DNA of 64,000 bases from Trichobilharzia regenti (Eukaryota > Platyhelminthes > Trematoda > Strigeidida > Schistosomatidae). Each line of letters opens with the position of its first letter. The stretch's first letter is position 1. Shown in pieces: positions 36,501 to 48,700 of this stretch. The stretch spans positions 57,694,440-57,758,439 of the forward strand of contig OX235262.1 in NCBI GenBank assembly GCA_944472135.2, given 5' to 3'. The notes under the pieces are model-generated. The model made no database searches. It saw nothing but the letters and a program-made list of their open reading frames with translations, and had not been told where the DNA came from. The translations under genes were made by a program, and so were the position numbers.

Positions 36501-39500
36501 GGTGATAAGGATACCTAACTAACAATATCAAGCAACAACTAGCATCAGAAGATACCATATTGTAGGACCATGTATGTGATATGGACGACAAATCGGTATC
36601 AGGTAATACAGGAATAGGACTCATGCGCATTCCACAGGCCTTGAGTAAACTGAATAAGAAGTGTCTGTAGAGTTTTGTACATTCAGTGTCTCGGTGGTCA
36701 GAGTCAGCGTGTAAAAGCACATACATATGCACAAAGAAACATGTCCGGGACCACTAAGTCATTAGTTTGTGAGAACCGGTCTCCATATTGGCGGAAGACA
36801 AGAAGGCTGTCATTACTTAATCGTGTAATGTTTGGAAGAATGGAGATATATGATTAGAAGTATTGTTGTACGTTGTATTAACGTACATTTACCCATTTTG
36901 GAATGGATTAACTCCTGTGACCTCGTTTCGTAATCCCTGGACGAATAAACAGTGGTGTTGCCACACCGCCTCTACTTGTCCTGCATCGGCAAATTTGTGC
37001 AGTGCACTGCGAATTGGCTCAGTTTCAGCCAACGGGGGAACAAAAAACTTTCGATGTTTAGGAGTGGTTCGTTTGACAATTGAATCCAGACATCACACGT
37101 GAATGATGCACGTTTCACTATTGAACCGCCGACTCATCACTCTGGTGTTATGTGCTTATAACTACGCAAGTCGTATTTCGAAGTGTTTATACGTCGTCAG
37201 GGTAAACGTGATGTCGAAAATTTCGCGTAATTAAGTGAGACCTTGGTAAATTACCAACTCTCATTGACAATTTCGAAAAATGACCAGTTGTTTTTCGCCT
37301 TTAATCGATTCACTGAATTGGCAACGCTGAAATAAAATTTATGAATCATTCCTTTTGCCGTATGAATAATTACGGCTTCACAGCTGATTGACTATACCTA
37401 ATTTAGTCAAAGTGATTTCTCGGTGTTTATTTCACCTTGATATCAATTGACAACACTCCTGAGAAAATGCAGTTTTCAACCATTCGCATTCAGCAGCATT
37501 ATATAGAATCTAGCATGAACAGCATTTTCGTGAAGAAAGGAAATCGGTAGAAATTGGAATCCACAAATCGCTTGAGGCACGAGATTTCATGGCAACTATT
37601 TCGCGGAAACGTCTATCGTTATTCCGTCTGATCATTCACAAAATTAAATTGAGTCCCTAATTGACGAGGATACCACTCTCCTATACAGCAAATGTATATG
37701 AAGTCATCATTGAAAAGTCATTGATGGGTATATATAATTATGACCACAGTATTATTTCTCCTTTGAAATCATCTGATATTTCAAAATGCATTCAAATGTC
37801 TTGCAGTCATCAGGCAGGCGATTCCACATGGTATTTATTTCCAATTGGAACGTATTTCACTGAAGTACATATGTGTTATCTGATTGATACAAATTTCTCT
37901 AGATAATGGAGAATATCCATCAGAACATTAGAGAGAAAAGAATAAGCAGTTCAGCAATGATATCATTCCAGTGACTTCATTCTCAAAAGCTTCACACTCA
38001 AACTCACATGCATAAGTTTACATAGATACAATTAATTATTCATCCCACATAATAATGAAGGAGACTAACGGTGACAAAAGTTTTCAACCTGATGTGAAAG
38101 TGTTATATGCACACCTTCGAAATGTCATATGAAAGTGAAAACTATTGTCACCTTTAATTACTTTCGTTTTAATTCATATTTCTCAGAGAGCAACCTCTAG
38201 TTCACCGAATTATTTATTCTGTATTCTAACTTATACAAACTTAATGAAGTTGAATGTCATAATGATGTGTCAGTATTGATCTTGACGGTCGCTGAGTGCC
38301 TGTTTGAACTGACCACTAATTACCGTTTGTCTGACTTCCTTGACAACACTTAGACAGGAGAATGAGATACCTAACTCATCATAATCCTATGACTGATTAT
38401 AAAAGGACATTTCACAATGAACATTCATCTGTTTCGTGCGAATATGCGTCACGAAATTCAACCTAATTACAATATTAGTCATTCACATTAACTAATTCGA
38501 ATGTTAGTTATGACCGAGGTGAATGGATATAAAAGGCATGTTGGTGTGTTAGTGAACAAGAGTGACAAACAGAACACGTGGATAGTCTCAGTTCAAATAA
38601 TGCTTCGATCAACCGAGATATATGCAGCTCATGGAAGAGGATGAAATTAGGTGGTCAATGTTTGCAAAAGTGTCTAAGGTTGTTCAGTACTGAGTATCTC
38701 TGCCACATTCATCCGATCCAATATCTTACAGAAACTAGTCTGAGTTGACAGAACTATTAAACGACAATTGGATTGTGGTTGTTCGATGTGACGACAGATA
38801 AGTGAGATGAATCTGTGGCTTGACCATACTCCATGAAACGAAAGTAAGCTTCCAATCACCACACGAGAGAAAGTAGAGAGGAAGGAGTAATGAGAGATTG
38901 AAGACGCGATGTACAAATAACGGACAACCACAGACACGAAAGCACCATCTACTAACAAGATGTATTCTATCTAGGATACATTACACTTACTACTGCATTT
39001 CTTACTGAGTAGCGCAATAGCCTCATCAATTTACATCGAAATCTTGTATACTTCAATGTTTCTCTTGGATGCTTAAATAACTATGGAATATGAAAATCTA
39101 TGTGATAATTCCTGATCTGGAAATCATAGTTACTTGGCGCTAGTGCTTATGTAACATCCAAGTGAGTGATGTCAGTCATTTCAAACCACTCGTCTCAATC
39201 AGTCAGCACTGTGTAGCCTCATGCATTGATGCTTGCATTCGTGACTGTCATTCGTGGTACCAAGCAGATCAGATATTGTGATCTGAGTGATTCTAGATAT
39301 CCAAGTGAACGGTGATGAAATTTTACCTGGAAATGTGAAGATTGCGATATGCAAATTCATCTGCAACCTGAGAACTTAATTTTCCCTATAAGCAGTCCGC
39401 ACAAGTGTACATCTAGAAATCCGGATATTTCAGTTGATTCGACATTTCGAGCTGAGTTGAAGGCCGCAAGTAGAGGTCACAAGTGGGCGAAATGTATCTC

Positions 39501-40106
39501 CGATATATGAATCCCTTCGATCAGGCTGACAATCACTACTGGCCCACGTAGGCGCTACGCAACTTCTCACATCAACAGATCAGTAATATATAGGCTCATG
39601 AAGACATCCTATTCCTACTAACGGAATATCTGAAATTCTCATTCATTCATTTAACAGATGTATGACAAACTGGAACAGTATCACTCACAACACAAGTTTT
39701 CGAACACAATCCATTGTATGTAATCTAGCGAGAATCAACTGTGGAAGACACTTTGTCACTCAGTAATTAACACAGTTTCAATGTGTGATGAATCCGTTGA
39801 ACAAAAATAACACGGAATTACATACGAACAAATTGTCCATGTTTTACACACGTACGTTCACAAGTCTGTATGAAGTGTAGAGTCCAAGGAACGATAAAAG
39901 TCGAGAGTGATTATCAGCAAACTTGGTATATTTCTAATAAGAAAAATAATTTCAGTTGAACTGAACACACCTAAAATGAATATGAGACAAATATCAATTG
40001 TACACAAGGCAAGAAATGTTCCAATTTGTCAAAGTGTTTTTGCAAGCTGAATTCACACGACACTGATTGATTTTCACTTCCACATTTGTATTCATGAACA
40101 ATGCAA
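33507..40106. other. Intergenic DNA, copy 2
   Basis: Mirror of 5,922-12,519 without the poly(A) run; the sequence missing from copy 1 is intact at about 36,979-37,051. Two plus-strand TATA-like boxes lie near 38,397 and 38,529, 130 bases apart, with no gene assembled behind them. The GC-richer island is at about 34,730-34,910. No supportable coding sequence. Confidence 0.5.
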
Positions 40107-41291
40107 TCAATATTTCGAGTATTGATGCCCACCACCATAATGATGTTTGTAGTTGTTCCCATATTTAGGATAGTTACCATAGTCTTTCTTGTGACCTCGA
40201 TTATAACCACCGTGACCGTACTTCTTACCATAACCACCTTTACGACCGCCGTAATAATTTTTGCCGTGTTTATAATCCTTGGAATATTTACCATAACCAT
40301 AACCATGATGGCCATGTTTGGGAGAACCTTTGTATCCGCCCTTATTAGAACCATAAACGTCATTATGACCATGGCGGGAACCAGACTTGTATTGATAACC
40401 ATGTTTTTGATTCTTGTAATCACCGGATTTATAACCATAGTGGTGACTGGAATAGCCGCCTTTGTCGCCTCCATACCCACCACGAAGCAATTTCGATCCA
40501 GAAGTTACAGCTGTGACATTATCACCACTGTCAGAAGAAGATTCAGTGACATTGGCAGGATAATCGCTAGCACGAGTTCCCTCTTCTGTTCCATTTAACT
40601 CCTTTCCCGATGTAAGGCGTACGGTTGAATTGTTGTCTGAATATTTGACAGCCAAGCGTGTAATAAAGATAAAAGGTGGAAGTTATTACACACACACAAA
40701 TTACTATGCTAAATTACATTAGATTACACTGAATTGATGACCATATACTGACGGATATGGCTAGAATAAAACAAACAACATATAGTTATCCATTTTGACG
40801 TGTGGCTGACAGCCACATGACAGAATAGTACTGATGACATATTCCATCCGAACTGGTCTGATATAAGACAAATGGATCCTAGAAATTTCTACAGCAATGA
40901 GAGAAGACAAATAGGATATTCTGATGAATAACTGGTAACAGCCGGAAGGACATTCACGACGTCGAATAGAAAGGATAATCTGAAACTGAATAAATGAATG
41001 GTTGTGGTGAATCAGGAGATGGACAAATGGACAAGCCGCGAAAACGGTGTGTCAGGGCCACCCATATCAGAAGGAAAATGAGAGGACGAAAAGTGTTGTG
41101 CATAACTTCGTGAATCAATCCCAAATTACCTTTCGGCTGATGGATATACACATATACATATACATAAATGTATGAATCGTTGATGTCCATGAGGAAAACC
41201 TACCTTCATCGTGTACACTGACAGTTACTGGTTCGGCCAGAAGGAATTTTCCGTAGAACAAGGTGAGAAGGAGAGTGATAGCCAGCCTCAT
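40107..41291 (-). CDS. Gene A copy 2: secreted GY-rich protein, eggshell-type
   Basis: The minus-strand coding exons are 41,204-41,291 (signal peptide and start of mature protein) and 40,107-40,636 (linker and GY-rich domain), 205 residues. The structure and split codon match copy 1. The signal peptide reads FYGKFLLA where copy 1 has FYCEFLLA. All four linker sequons are kept. Private changes against copy 3 include Val to Leu near the start of the linker, Lys to Asn in VYGSNKGGY, and Asp to Gly in KYGNNYKHH. It has no cysteine in the GY domain. It lies head-to-head with copy 3 across P2, TATA boxes about 2.8 kb apart. The eggshell role is inferred from composition. Confidence 0.8.
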
Positions 41292-41504
41292 TGTGATGCT
41301 AAAGGCAAGATAAATGGAGAGAGGATTTTAATAGATGTTAGATATATAATCACATAGTACGAATTGAAACGGTTCAGTATTGGGACAGAGTGTGGAGAAT
41401 TCATGCACTTACTCAGTCGAATAGTCGTCCTCGGATTTTCGAAACCGATATCAAACTCTGCTGATACACGAGGAAATTCTCATGCAATTCTAAAACATGC
41501 ATCG

Positions 41505-41513
41505 CTTTATATA
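41505..41513 (-). promoter_or_regulatory. TATA box of gene A copy 2
   Basis: TATATAAAG on the minus strand in the same setting as 4,509-4,517. The non-coding exon donor GTAAGT and the acceptor before the ATG are also conserved. Confidence 0.65.
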
Positions 41514-42337
41514 CTCACAAAAGTGTAGGCGAGTGAATAAATCAATGAAGTAGAGTGTCACGTACTGATTCCACCAACCACATATAAGTCACAATTGTAT
41601 TCATCATGCAGGTCAAGTGTGATTCATGCAGTGAGTGACATTTGAACTTGACATTCTGATAGAAAAGAAACAAAGATTGAATCATCACTTCACGTACAGA
41701 GATGTCTATACACATGTAAAGAAATAAACAGCGGAAATCACAATTGTGGTGTAATCTCGTGACAGAGTATCACTGCAAATCAGCGTGATGATGTGATGAC
41801 CTCACGTTCAACGCATGGATTTACTCTCATTTCACTGCAACACATAACTTACCTACAAAACTCCAATCAGATTATCAAATGCACCACATCAGCATGGACA
41901 GATCAACACAACTGAGGATTTAGGAGAAAATTCGGTGAAGAGAGTTTCCCTTATTGACGGTGTCATATTCCGATGGCTGCATAATCGCATTATTATCTAC
42001 TGGAAGACGTCTGGTAGTCTATAATTGGATGTAAGAGGTGGCGGAGGGATGTAGTTGATACAGTTACTCTGATAGGATTACTGAAGATACGTGAGATTAG
42101 AAAAAAGGCCTAACTCAGACAATTAGATGACGATAGAATTGGACCAAGCAGCAGACAAGGAGACAGTTGGAGTAGGGCTTCGAAATTTGATAATATGCGA
42201 AATGTCATTCAATGAGAAGGAAGCCAGCGTTTGAATGTCCACCTGATAAGTGTGAGGAAGGTAAGAGTAGATAAAATTTAGTGCAATAGTCATGTGAGAG
42301 AGATAGTAGTGAAGTAACTACTTGAAGTAGAAGCGAA

Positions 42338-42455
42338 CGAGTGAGGATGAGTTTAGGACTGTGGTAGGATATGCGACTCAACAAACCCTTTCACACAAAC
42401 TGCCGAATCGCTAGTATGGTCGTCAGCCACGTGTGACGAATCACCCCACCTATTG
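42338..42455 (-). repeat. 118-bp insertion shared by copies 2 and 3 (copy 2)
   Basis: Present here and inverted at 43,391-43,508. Copy 1 has only about a dozen unrelated bases at the equivalent point near 3,680. It is more GC-rich than its surroundings and contains CAGCCACGTGTGACG. I cannot see target duplications or identify it. Confidence 0.8.
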
Positions 42456-42959
42456 TATAATTCGGCTATACATTGCAAGTAATCTTAAGAGTCGACACCA
42501 GTAGAGTAACGTGATCTGAATTCAACAGGTGCTTGACAACTGATGTAGTAGTTGTCTAAGATCGGAAACTTGATAATCATGCTGAGTGATGTTTGGAGAT
42601 TAGCTTGTGGATGCAATATAAGTAATTATACTGGGACAGGTGAATTTATCAACAATACCTGGATTGGCTCAATGAAGAAGTTTCCGTTACTTACTTTCTG
42701 ATTTTCATACCGGTAGAGTTATGATTCTAAACTGTCTTTGAATGGAATATTTTCTCGATTTTCAAGATGAAAATTGGACGAAATTTTATTCATCTTCTAG
42801 ACTACTGTTGTTCGCTAAGAACCGAAAATCAGAGCTTTAGTCAACTTGGTATTGCCGCACTGACTGTGTCAGTTCTAAGTTGTTGGAATAATTTTATCCG
42901 TCAATTTCCTGTGAGCTGACAATTATCTAATTCATAAGAAGGTTTATATTTTGTGTCCC

Positions 42960-43225
42960 TCTCGTCCATGAATAATTCGACCTTATATTTTTCTATGAAC
43001 CTCATAATTTGTCCATCGACTGATGGTTATCTCAATGAATAAATAGTGTATGACACCGATGCACATAGCACAATGCATGTTGTCTCATTGATTGACATTT
43101 CGCATTTTATCAAATTTTGAAGCACTATTCCATTTGACTCCTGGCATGTTCCTTGGTCCTATTATTGATAAACTCACTAGTCCATGCATAACTACTTATA
43201 TTGATATTATTATAGTTATTATTAT
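42960..43225. other. Core spacer of palindrome P2
   Basis: This segment lies between the end of copy-2 homology and the start of copy 3. About 43,094-43,165 resembles, at lower identity, a stretch inside the units (about 3,815-3,890 and 43,640-43,715: ACATTTCGCAT, then a TTGGTCC box). It may be an older rearranged scrap of the unit. A TTA-rich microsatellite at about 43,197-43,229 abuts the start of copy 3. Confidence 0.6.
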
Positions 43226-43390
43226 TATATTGCATCCACAAGCTAATCTCCAAACATCACTCAGCATGATTATCAAGTTTCCGATCTTAGACAACTACTA
43301 CATCAGTTGTCAAGCACCTGTTGAATTCAGATCACGTTACTCTACTGGTGTCGACTCTTAAGATTACTTGCAATGTATAGCCGAATTATA

Positions 43391-43508
43391 CAATAGGTGG
43401 GGTGATTCGTCACACGTGGCTGACGACCATACTAGCGATTCGGCAGTTTGTGTGAAAGGGTTTGTTGAGTCGCATATCCTACCACAGTCCTAAACTCATC
43501 CTCACTCG
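43391..43508 (+). repeat. 118-bp insertion shared by copies 2 and 3 (copy 3)
   Basis: Inverted twin of 42,338-42,455. It marks copies 2 and 3 as closer to each other than to copy 1 at this position. Confidence 0.8.
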
Positions 43509-44332
43509 TTCGCTTCTACTTCAAGTAGTTACTTCACTACTATCCCGCTCACATGACTATTGCACTAAATTTTATCTACTCTTACCTTCCTCACACTTAT
43601 CAGGTGGACATTCAACCGCTGGCTTCCATTTCATTGAATGACATTTCGCATATTATCAAATTTCGAAGCCCTACTCCAACTGTCTCCTTGTCTGCTGCTT
43701 GGTCCAATTCTATCGTCATCTAATTGTCTGAGTTAGGCCTTTTTTCTAATCTCACGTATCTTCAGTAATTCTATCAGAGTAACTGTATCAACTACATCCC
43801 TCCGCCACCTGTTACATCCAATTATAGACTACCAGACGTCTTCCAGTAAATAATAATGCGATTATGCAGCCATCGGAATATGACACCGTCAATAAGGGAA
43901 ACTCTCTTCACCGAATTTTCTCCTAAATCCTCAGTTGTGTTGATCAGTCCATGCTGATGTGGTGCATTTGATAATCTGATTGGAGTTTTGTAAGTAAGTT
44001 ATGTGTTGCAGTGAAATGAGAGTAAATCCATGCGTTGAACGTGAGGTCATCACATCATCACGCTGATTTGCAGTGATACTCTGTCACGAGATTACACCAC
44101 AATTGTGATTTCCGCTGTTTATTTCTTTACATGTGTATAGACATCTCTGTACGTGAAGTGATGATTCAATCTTTGTTTCTTTTCTATCAGAATGTCAAGT
44201 TCAAATGTCACTCACTGCATGAATCACACTTGACCTGCATGATGAATACAATTGTGACTTATATGTGGTTGGTGGAATCAGTACGTGACACTCTACTTCA
44301 TTGATTTATTCACTCGCCTACACTTTTGTGAG

Positions 44333-44341
44333 TATATAAAG
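44333..44341 (+). promoter_or_regulatory. TATA box of gene A copy 3
   Basis: TATATAAAG. The inferred non-coding exon ends at 44,433 (donor GTAAGT) and the next exon starts at 44,548 after CCTTTAG. Confidence 0.65.
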
Positions 44342-44554
44342 CGATGCATGTTTTAGAATTGCATGAGAATTTCCTCGTGTATCAGCAGAGTTTGATATCG
44401 GTTTCGAAAATCCGAGGACGACTATTCGACTGAGTAAGTGCATGAATTCTCCACACTCTGTCCCAATACTGAACCACTTCAATTCGTACTATGTGATTAT
44501 ATATCTAACATCTATTGAAATCCTCTCTCCATTTATCTTGCCTTTAGCATCACA

Positions 44555-45735
44555 ATGAGGCTGGCTATCACTCTCCTTCTCACCTTGTTCTACGGAAAAT
44601 TCCTTCTGGCCGAACCAGTAACTGTCAGTGTACACGATGAAGGTAGGTTTTCCTCATGGACATCAACCATTCATACATTTATGTATATGTATATATATCC
44701 ATCAGCCGAAAGGTAATTTGGGATTGATTCACGAAGTTATGCACAACACTTTTCGTCCTCTCATTTTCCTTCTGATATGGGTGGCCCTGACACACCGTTT
44801 TCGCGGCTTGTCCATTTGTCCATCTCCTGATTCACCACAACCATTCATTTATTCAGTTTTAGATTATCCTTTCTATTCGACGTCGTGAATGTCCTTCCGG
44901 CTGTTACCAGTTATTCATCAGAATATCCTATTTGTCTTCTCTCATTGCTGTAGAAATTTCTAGGATCCATTTGTCTTATATCAGACCAGTTCGGATGGAA
45001 TTTGTCATCAGCATTTTTCTGTCATGTGGCTGTCAGTTACACGTCAAAATGGATAACTATATGTTGTTTGTTTTATTCTAGCCATATCCGTCAGTATATG
45101 GTCATCAATTCAGTGTAATCTAATGTAATTTAGCATAGTAATTTGTGTGTGTGTAATAACTTCCACCTTTTATCTTTATTACACGCTTGGCTGTCAAATA
45201 TTCAGACAACAATTCAACCGTACGCGTTACATCGGGAAAGGAGTTAAATGGAACAGAAGAGGGAACTCGTGCTAGCGATTATCCTGCCAATGTCACTGAA
45301 TCTTCTTCTGACAGTGGTGATAATGTCACAGCTGTAACTTCTGGATCGAAATTGCTTCGTGGTGGGTATGGCGGCGACAAAGGCGGCTATTCCAGTCACC
45401 ACTATGGTTATAAATCCGGTGATTACAAGAATCAAAAACATGGTTATCAATACAAGTCTGGTTCCCGCCATGGTCATAATGACGTTTATGGTTCTAAGAA
45501 GGGCGGATACAAAGGTTCTCCCAAACATGGCCATCATGGTTATGGTTATGGTAAATATTCCAAGGATTATAAACACGGCAAAAATTATTACGGCGGTCGT
45601 AAAGGTGGTTATGGTAAGAAGTACGGTCACGGTGGTTATAATCGAGGTCACAAGAAAGACTATGGTAACTATCCTAAATATGACAACAACTACAAACATC
45701 ATTATGGTGGTGGGCATCAATACTCGAAATATTGA
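44555..45735 (+). CDS. Gene A copy 3: secreted GY-rich protein, eggshell-type
   Basis: Coding exons 44,555-44,642 and 45,206-45,735 join for 205 residues. It starts MRLAITLLLTLFYGKFLLA (signal peptide), then the four-sequon linker and the GY/KGGY/HGH domain ending HQYSKY. It looks closest to the shared form: where copies 1 and 2 differ from each other it usually carries the majority residue. Against copy 1, the last exon has nine codon differences, seven changing the residue. The first 220 bases or so of that exon are identical to copy 1, while the intron before it differs heavily. Intron 2 here is 563 bp against 573 in copy 1. Confidence 0.8.
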
Positions 45736-48700
45736 TTGCATTGTTCATGAATACAAATGTGGAAGTGAAAATCAATCAGTGTCGTGTGAATTCAGCTTGC
45801 AAAAACACTTTGACAAATTGGAACATTTCTTGCCTTGTGTACAATTGATATTTGTCTCATATTCATTTTAGGTGTGTTCAGTTCAACTGAAATTATTTTT
45901 CTTATTAGAAATATACCAAGTTTGCTGATAATCACTCTCGACTTTTATCGTTCCTTGGACTCTACACTTCATACAGACTTGTGAACGTACGTGTGTAAAA
46001 CATGGACACTTTGGTAGTATGTAATTCCGTGTTATTTTTGTTCAACGGATTCATCACACATTGAAACTGTGTTAATTACTGAGTGACAAAGTGTCTTCCA
46101 CAGTTGATTCTCACTAGATTACATACAATGGATTGTGTTCGAAAACTTGTGTTGTGAGTGATACTGTTCCAGTGTGTCATACATCTGTTAAATGAATGAA
46201 TGAGAATTTCAGATATTCCGTTAGTAGGAATAGGATGTCTTCATGAGCCTATATATTACTGATCTGTTGATGTGAGAAGTTGCGTAGCGCCTACGTGGGC
46301 CAGTAGTGATTGTCAGCCTGATCGAAGGGATTCATATATCGGAGATACATTTCGCCCACTTGTGACCTCTACTTGCGGCCTTCAACTCAGCTCGAAATGT
46401 CGAATCAACTGAAATATCCGGATTTCTAGATGTACACTTGTGCGGACTGCTTATACGGAAAATTAAGTTCTCAGGTTGCAGATGAATTTGCGTATCGCAA
46501 TCTTCACATTTCCAGGTGAAATTTCATCACCGTTCACTTGGATATCTAGAATCACTCAGATCACAATATCTGATCTGCTTGGTACCACGAATGACAGTCA
46601 GGAATGCAAGCATCAATGCATGAGGCTACACAGTGCTGACTGATTGAGATGAGTGGTTTGAAATGACTGACATCACTCACTTGGATGTTACATAAGCACT
46701 AGCGCCAAGTAACTATGATTTCCAGATCAGGAATTGTCACATAGATTTTCATATTCCATAGTTATTTAAGCATCCAAGAGAAACATTGAAGTATACAAGA
46801 TTTCGATGTAAATTGATGAGGCTATTGCGTTACTCAGTAAGAAATGCTGTAGTAAGTGTAATGTATCCTAGATAGAATACATCTTGTTAGTAGATGGTGC
46901 TTTCGTGTCTGTGGTTGTCCGTTATTTGTACATCGCGTCTTCAATCTCTCATCACTCCTTCCTCTCTACTTTCTCTCGTGTGGTGATTGGAAGCTTACTT
47001 TCGTTTCATGGAGTATGGTGAAGCCACAGATTCATCTCACTTATCTGTCGTCACATCGAACAACCACAATCCAATTGTCGTTTAATAGTTCTGTCAACTC
47101 AGACTAGTTTCTGTAAGATATTGGATCGGATGAATGTGGCAGAGATACTCAGTACTGAACAACCTTAGACACTTTTGCAAACATTGACCACCTAATTTCA
47201 TCCTCTTCCATGAGCTGCATATATCTCGGTTGATCGAAGCATTATTTGAACTGAGACTGTCCACGTGTTCTGATTGTCACTCTTGTTCACTAACAAACCA
47301 ACATGCCTTTTATATCCATTCACCTCGGTCATAACTAACATTCGAATTAGTTAATGTGAATGACTAATATTGTAATTAGGTTGAATTTCGTGACGCATAT
47401 TCGCACGAAACAGATGAATGTTCATTGTGAAATGTCCTTGTATAATCAGTCATAGGATTATGATGAGTTAGGTATCTCATTCTCCTGTCTAAGTGTTGTC
47501 AAGGAAGTCAGACAAACGGTAATTAGTGATCAGTTCAAACAGGCACTCAGCGACCGTCAAGATCAATACTGACACATCATTATGACATTCAACTTCATTG
47601 AGTTTGTATAAGTTAGAATACAGAATAAATAATTCGGTGAACTAGAGGTTGCTCTCTGAGAAATACGAATTAAAACGAAAGTAATTAAAGGTGACAATAG
47701 TTTTCACTTTCATATGACATTTCGAAGGTGTGCATATAACACTTTCACATCAGGTTGAAAACGTTTGTCACCGTTAGTCTCCTTCATTATTATGTGGGAT
47801 GAATAATTAATTGTATCTATGTAAACTTATGCATGTGAGTTTGAGTGTGAAGCTTTTGAGAATGAAGTCACTGGAATGATATCATTGCTGAACTGCTTAT
47901 TCTTTTCTCTCTAATGTTCTGATGGATATTCTCCATTATCTAGAGAAATTTGTATCAATCAGATAACACATATGTACTTCAGTGAAATACGTTCCAATTG
48001 GAAATAAATACCATGTGGAATCGCCTGCCTGATGACTGCAAGACATTTGAATGCATTTTGAAATATCAGATGATTTCAAAGGAGAAATAATACTGTGGTC
48101 ATAATTATAAATACCCATCAATGACTTTTCAATGATGACTTCATATACATTTGCTGTATAGGAGAGTGGTATCCTCGTCAATTAGGGACTCAATTTAATT
48201 TTGTGAATGATCAGACGGAATAACGATAGACGTTTCCGCGAAATAGTTGCCATGAAATCTCGTGCCTAAAGCGATTTGTGGATTCCAATTTCTACCGATT
48301 TCCTTTCTTCACGAAAATGCTGTTCATGCTAGATTCTATATAATGCTGCTGAATGCGAATGGTTGAAAACTGCATTTTCTCAGGAGTGTTGTCAATTGAT
48401 ATCAAGGTGAACTAAACACCGAGAAATCACTTTGACTAAATTAGGTGTAGTCAACCAGCTGTGAAGCCGTAATTATTCATACGGCAAAAGGAATGATTCA
48501 TAAATTTTATTTCAGCGTTGCCAATTCAGTGAATCGATTAAAGGCGAAAAACAACTGGTCATTTTTCGAAATTGTCAATGAGAGTTGGTAATTTACCAAG
48601 ATCTCACTTAATTACGCGAAATTTTCGACATCACGTTTACCCTGACGACGTGTAAACACTTCGAATCCCGACTTGCGTAGTTATAAGCACATAACACCAG

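Larger units (their letters stand above)
24709..42960 (-). repeat. Amplicon copy 2 (reverse)
   Basis: Reverse complement of copy 1 from 22,918 back to about 3,115, and of copy 3 over 27,556-42,622. It contains gene B (now +), candidate gene C (-), the RTE insertion, the direct-repeat cassette and gene A (-). It forms P1 with copy 1 and P2 with copy 3. It shares the 118-bp insertion and several single-base variants with copy 3 against copy 1. The right edge is approximate, because similarity to copy 1 becomes patchy after about 42,830. Confidence 0.93.
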
